From NCBI GenBank assembly GCA_030621105.1, contig JAUXIH010000033.1:1-8731 (forward strand): 8,731 nucleotides of DNA, read 5' to 3'. A program made the position numbers and the translations under genes. Positions 7,003 to 8,731 of this stretch are shown here, one piece after another (position 1 is the stretch's first letter; each line of letters starts with the position of its first letter). The notes under the pieces were generated by a model. The model was not told where the DNA came from and ran no database searches. It saw only the letters and a program-made list of their open reading frames with translations. The stretch comes from Dehalococcoidia bacterium (GTDB taxonomy: Bacteria; Chloroflexota; Dehalococcoidia; GIF9; AB-539-J10).

Positions 7003-8081
7003 TACAACTCTCCTCCTGTTAAATCAATTTGAGAAATCAACTGCCTCGTGGCTCCAGCCACATCATCCTTAGCCAACACTGCATTGCTCACAGCGATGCA
7101 ATCCGCACCAGCACTTACTACCTGATGAACATTATCCTCGTTGATACCTCCGATGGCAACCACAGGAAAACTGACCATCTGTTTAACCTGCCTCAACACA
7201 GGTATGCCAACAACAGCTGCACTCCTTTTCGTCGCCGAGGCAAACATCGAACCCACAGCAACATAATCTGCCCCACAGCTTTGTGCCTGAACTGCCTGAG
7301 GAACCGTATGAACAGAGCATCCTATAATCTTATCCAGAGGCAACTCACGCCTGGTTCCTACTAGAGGTAAATCCTCTTGGCCAAGGTGAAGCCCATCCGC
7401 ATTCACCAACAAGGCCAAGTCAAGATAATCATTCACGATAAACAGGACACCCGCATCAGCACACAGGTCTTTGAGCTTTTGCGCTATATGAAACAATTCA
7501 CGCTTGCTACCACACTTATCTCGAAGTTGAATCACATTGGCGCCACCTTGAATAACCTGAGTCGCTATTTCTACCACATCCCTCCCAGCTAAAGATTGCA
7601 CATCCAAAATTACATAAAGCCCCAATAATCGCCCCAATTTATCTTGTCGCAGTACCTTACCCAGCAATTCCTGCTCCAGGGTATAAATGTTAAAGCGGGT
7701 TTGCTCGAACTTAGCAGAATCTAGACGCAGGGATAATTCAGGGAGTTTAGATAACTCTTCAAGAACACGCAGGGACTCCGTTGCTCGCTTAGCGTTAGCT
7801 CTAATCAATGCTGGTAAATTCGGCTGAGTTCGCTCCTGTGACCCGGAGGTAACACTACCCTTACAGGCACCAACATCATGTTCCGAATCTCGTTGAAATA
7901 CAAGTGCTACACCCAAAGACTCGGCATTCTCAACTAAACTATGACGCAGATTTTTGAGTTGCCCGCTTAAAACATCATCCTCAAGGCTGAAACGAGCAAC
8001 ATCCTCGAGGAAACGTAAACCCTCAGAGGAACGATTGAGGCTGGCATCAATAATACGAAGATATAGGAGAGTCACTTTCAC
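7002..8081 (-). CDS. thiE: ThiD2-ThiE fusion: HMP-phosphate kinase and thiamine-phosphate synthase
   Basis: This two-domain thiamin enzyme has 359 residues; stand-alone ThiE is about 210. Residues 1-145 match the ThiD2 domain, with LRIIDASLNRSSEGLRFLED (8-27), a LKNLRH segment (42-47) and RANAKRATESLRVLEEL (94-110). ThiD2 is reported as a monofunctional hydroxymethylpyrimidine-phosphate kinase. Residues 153-355 are the ThiE TIM barrel, which joins HMP-diphosphate to thiazole phosphate. Visible motifs are VIQLRDK (183-189), VNDYLDLA (216-223), GLHLGQEDLP (230-239), YVAVGSMFASATK (273-285) and AIGGI (309-313). The fusion would supply two consecutive steps in one cytoplasmic protein. The GTG at 8081 overlaps the fmdB stop by 4 nt (GTGA). 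An in-frame GTG at 8075 is better spaced from GGGAG and may be the true start. No TPP riboswitch is seen upstream. Confidence 0.95.
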   Translation of the reverse strand: MKVTLLYLRIIDASLNRSSEGLRFLEDVARFSLEDDVLSGQLKNLRHSLVENAESLGVALVFQRDSEHDVGACKGSVTSGSQERTQPNLPALIRANAKRATESLRVLEELSKLPELSLRLDSAKFEQTRFNIYTLEQELLGKVLRQDKLGRLLGLYVILDVQSLAGRDVVEIATQVIQGGANVIQLRDKCGSKRELFHIAQKLKDLCADAGVLFIVNDYLDLALLVNADGLHLGQEDLPLVGTRRELPLDKIIGCSVHTVPQAVQAQSCGADYVAVGSMFASATKRSAAVVGIPVLRQVKQMVSFPVVAIGGINEDNVHQVVSAGADCIAVSNAVLAKDDVAGATRQLISQIDLTGGEL

Positions 8082-8419
8082 ACTCCCAACTCAGGAGGTA
8101 AAACGCCTTCTCTGGCAGCGCAGATCTTCTCTTGAACCTTTGGAGGCATCTCTACTCCCATTTCTTTAACTCTCTGCTCTGTCCATCGCCCGATATTGCG
8201 GGGGTCTTTATAATAATCCTTATCCGCATAATTCCTCGGCGGACCACTCTCATCCCAGACAGCCTGCGTGGATTTATGACAAGCAAAACTCGAGATAACA
8301 CGAACCATCTCAGCACTGCCACAAAAAGGGCATGTGGGCGCAACAGGAGCTGAGATATTCCTAACCAAGACACTGCTTCTCTCATGGCAGCGCTGGCAGA
8401 GAAACTCATAAATGGGCAT
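8078..8419 (-). CDS. FmdB-family zinc ribbon protein
   Basis: This 113-residue protein begins MPIYEFLCQRCH, the standard start of FmdB-family zinc ribbons. The pairs C8/C11 and C30/C33 form the four-cysteine zinc site. The remainder (VWDESGPPRNYADKDYY, then a basic and acidic tail with RNIGRWTEQRVKEMG) is low in hydrophobics and has no further domain I recognise. The frame is open back to a GTG at 8440, but that would add seven non-conserved residues, so the ATG at 8419 was chosen. FmdB was named as a putative regulator of formamidase genes, and for most members the function is unknown. It is the first gene of the operon with thiE and the translin gene and may bind nucleic acid or protein. 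The start has no good ribosome site: AGGA lies 12 nt upstream and would also be part of the -10 element. Confidence 0.9.
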   Translation of the reverse strand: MPIYEFLCQRCHERSSVLVRNISAPVAPTCPFCGSAEMVRVISSFACHKSTQAVWDESGPPRNYADKDYYKDPRNIGRWTEQRVKEMGVEMPPKVQEKICAAREGVLPPELGV

Positions 8420-8430
8420 GATTACAGAAT

Positions 8431-8460
8431 ATCCTAGCACGAGTAATAGACTAAATAAAA
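8431..8460 (-). promoter_or_regulatory. Predicted promoter of the fmdB-thiE-translin operon, nearly leaderless
   Basis: On the minus strand, TAGGAT (8436-8431) preceded by TGC forms an extended -10 (TGCTAGGAT). A weak -35, TTTTAT (8460-8455), lies 18 nt upstream. The ATG of fmdB is only 11 nt after the -10, so the transcript would have a leader of about 4-5 nt. The element is almost the same as the one in front of uvrA, with the same spacer length. Confidence 0.42.
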
Positions 8461-8502
8461 TCAGTGTCCATCAATAATTTCAAATCACTCCTCCCCAACA
8501 GT

Positions 8503-8532
8503 TTGACCACTGGTGACTCTATTACCTATACT
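8503..8532 (+). promoter_or_regulatory. Predicted tRNA-Ser promoter
   Basis: TTGACC (8503-8508) and TATACT (8527-8532) are separated by 18 nt. The tRNA sequence begins 14 nt after the -10, so the start site would be about 7 nt upstream of the mature tRNA 5' end. This is a near-consensus housekeeping promoter with the spacing expected for a tRNA gene, and it supports the reading that a functional tRNA once followed. It now drives whatever lies to the right. Confidence 0.55.
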
Positions 8533-8546
8533 TTGCTAGCAGTAGT

Positions 8547-8585
8547 GGAGGGGTGACCGAGTGGCTTATGGTGACGGTCTTGAAA
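8547..8585 (+). pseudogene. 5' half of tRNA-Ser(UGA), truncated at the anticodon loop
   Basis: The sequence follows a serine tRNA from position 1 through the anticodon loop: acceptor strand GGAGGGG (8547-8553), TG at positions 8-9, D stem ACC/GGT (8556-8558 with 8570-8572) around a GG-containing D loop, then anticodon strand ACGGT (8574-8578) and loop CTTGAAA (8579-8585, anticodon TGA). The 3' side of the stem is TTCGT where ACCGT is expected. This leaves three good pairs, one G-T and one T-T mismatch. No long variable arm, T arm (GTTCGAATC) or acceptor CCCCTCC follows in the next 146 bases. It is therefore a remnant or an interrupted gene, not a complete tRNA. Confidence 0.68.
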
Positions 8586-8698
8586 TTCGTCAGTGCTCAT
8601 CCCTCCCAGTTCCTCTAGCTACAATTTAGTGCTGTCCTGTTCAGGTGAAAAACTCACTTTGTATCTGGCTGTGCCTCCCTGTCTCACTGGGTGCTAAA

Positions 8699-8725
8699 CA
8701 AAATGTCGGCAAAATGTCGGCAAAA
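8699..8725. repeat. Tandem 11-bp direct repeat
   Basis: CAAAATGTCGG occurs at 8699-8709 and again without a gap at 8710-8720, followed by a partial third copy, CAAAA (8721-8725). It lies beside the broken tRNA-Ser and close to the window edge. Short tandem repeats at such positions can be recombinase arm sites or part of a mobile-element gene, but nothing here decides between these. Confidence 0.75.
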
Positions 8726-8731
8726 AACAGG

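Larger units (their letters stand above)
8420..8731. other. 312-bp region without a protein-coding gene
   Basis: The region between fmdB and the window edge holds back-to-back promoters (minus for fmdB, plus for tRNA-Ser), the 5' half of tRNA-Ser, and about 146 bp of unassigned sequence ending in a tandem repeat. Two short plus-strand frames stay open to the right edge across the repeat, and either could be the start of a gene beyond it. No protein motif can be read from them. Confidence 0.8.

Noticed and set aside
8420..8546. TPP riboswitch upstream of the thiE operon
   Set aside because: No CUGAGA or ACCUGAUCUGGAUAAUGCCAGCG-like elements are present on the minus strand, and the predicted leader is only a few nucleotides.
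8601..8607. CCCTCCC as the 3' acceptor strand of a very short tRNA
   Set aside because: It could pair with GGAGGG at 8547, but the intervening 47 bases lack a T arm and variable arm, which a serine tRNA requires. The pairing is probably fortuitous in pyrimidine-rich sequence.
8586..8731. Group I intron interrupting the tRNA-Ser anticodon loop
   Set aside because: Introns of this type usually follow a U paired as a U-G in P1. I found no complement to the GGTCTT exon end and no recognisable core (P/Q/R/S) elements in the 146 bases available. It cannot be excluded if the intron extends beyond the window.
1..8731. CRISPR arrays, transposase genes, toxin-antitoxin or defence cassettes
   Set aside because: No regularly spaced repeats, terminal inverted repeats or matching protein families were seen; the only repeat array is the two-copy 11-mer at the right edge.

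Overview
This window is a dense, single-orientation bacterial chromosome segment. All five complete protein genes and one partial one lie on the minus strand. A broken tRNA gene at the right edge reads the other way. The gene content points to a member of the Chloroflexota, most likely Dehalococcoidia-like: an archaeal-type translin protein, a ThiD2-ThiE fusion, a K+-independent H+-pumping pyrophosphatase and an FmdB zinc ribbon. That assignment is inference from gene content, because there is no rRNA or other phylogenetic marker here.

Read in the direction of transcription (right to left), there are four blocks. (1) About 8420-8731 has no protein gene. It holds a good plus-strand promoter followed by the 5' half of a tRNA-Ser(UGA). 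Similarity to a tRNA stops exactly after the anticodon loop, and unrelated sequence with a tandem 11-bp repeat follows. This looks like one end of an integrated element or a rearrangement junction. (2) fmdB (zinc ribbon), thiD2-thiE (fused HMP-phosphate kinase and thiamine-phosphate synthase) and a translin-family gene form a tight operon with 4-nt and 1-nt overlaps. (3) hppA, a membrane pyrophosphatase, has its own TTGACA promoter. Between that promoter and the start codon is a leader of about 127 nt containing a terminator-type hairpin with a U-tract. A second intrinsic terminator follows hppA. (4) uvrA (nucleotide excision repair) is followed 32-41 nt later by a radical SAM protein gene that runs off the left edge.

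The proteins are mostly recognisable housekeeping functions, and the unusual signals are regulatory or architectural. They are the possible attenuator and small upstream ORF in the hppA leader, nearly leaderless start regions for uvrA and fmdB that share an extended -10 element, the linkage of a translin homologue with thiamin synthesis, and the tRNA-Ser gene truncated at its anticodon loop downstream of an intact promoter.
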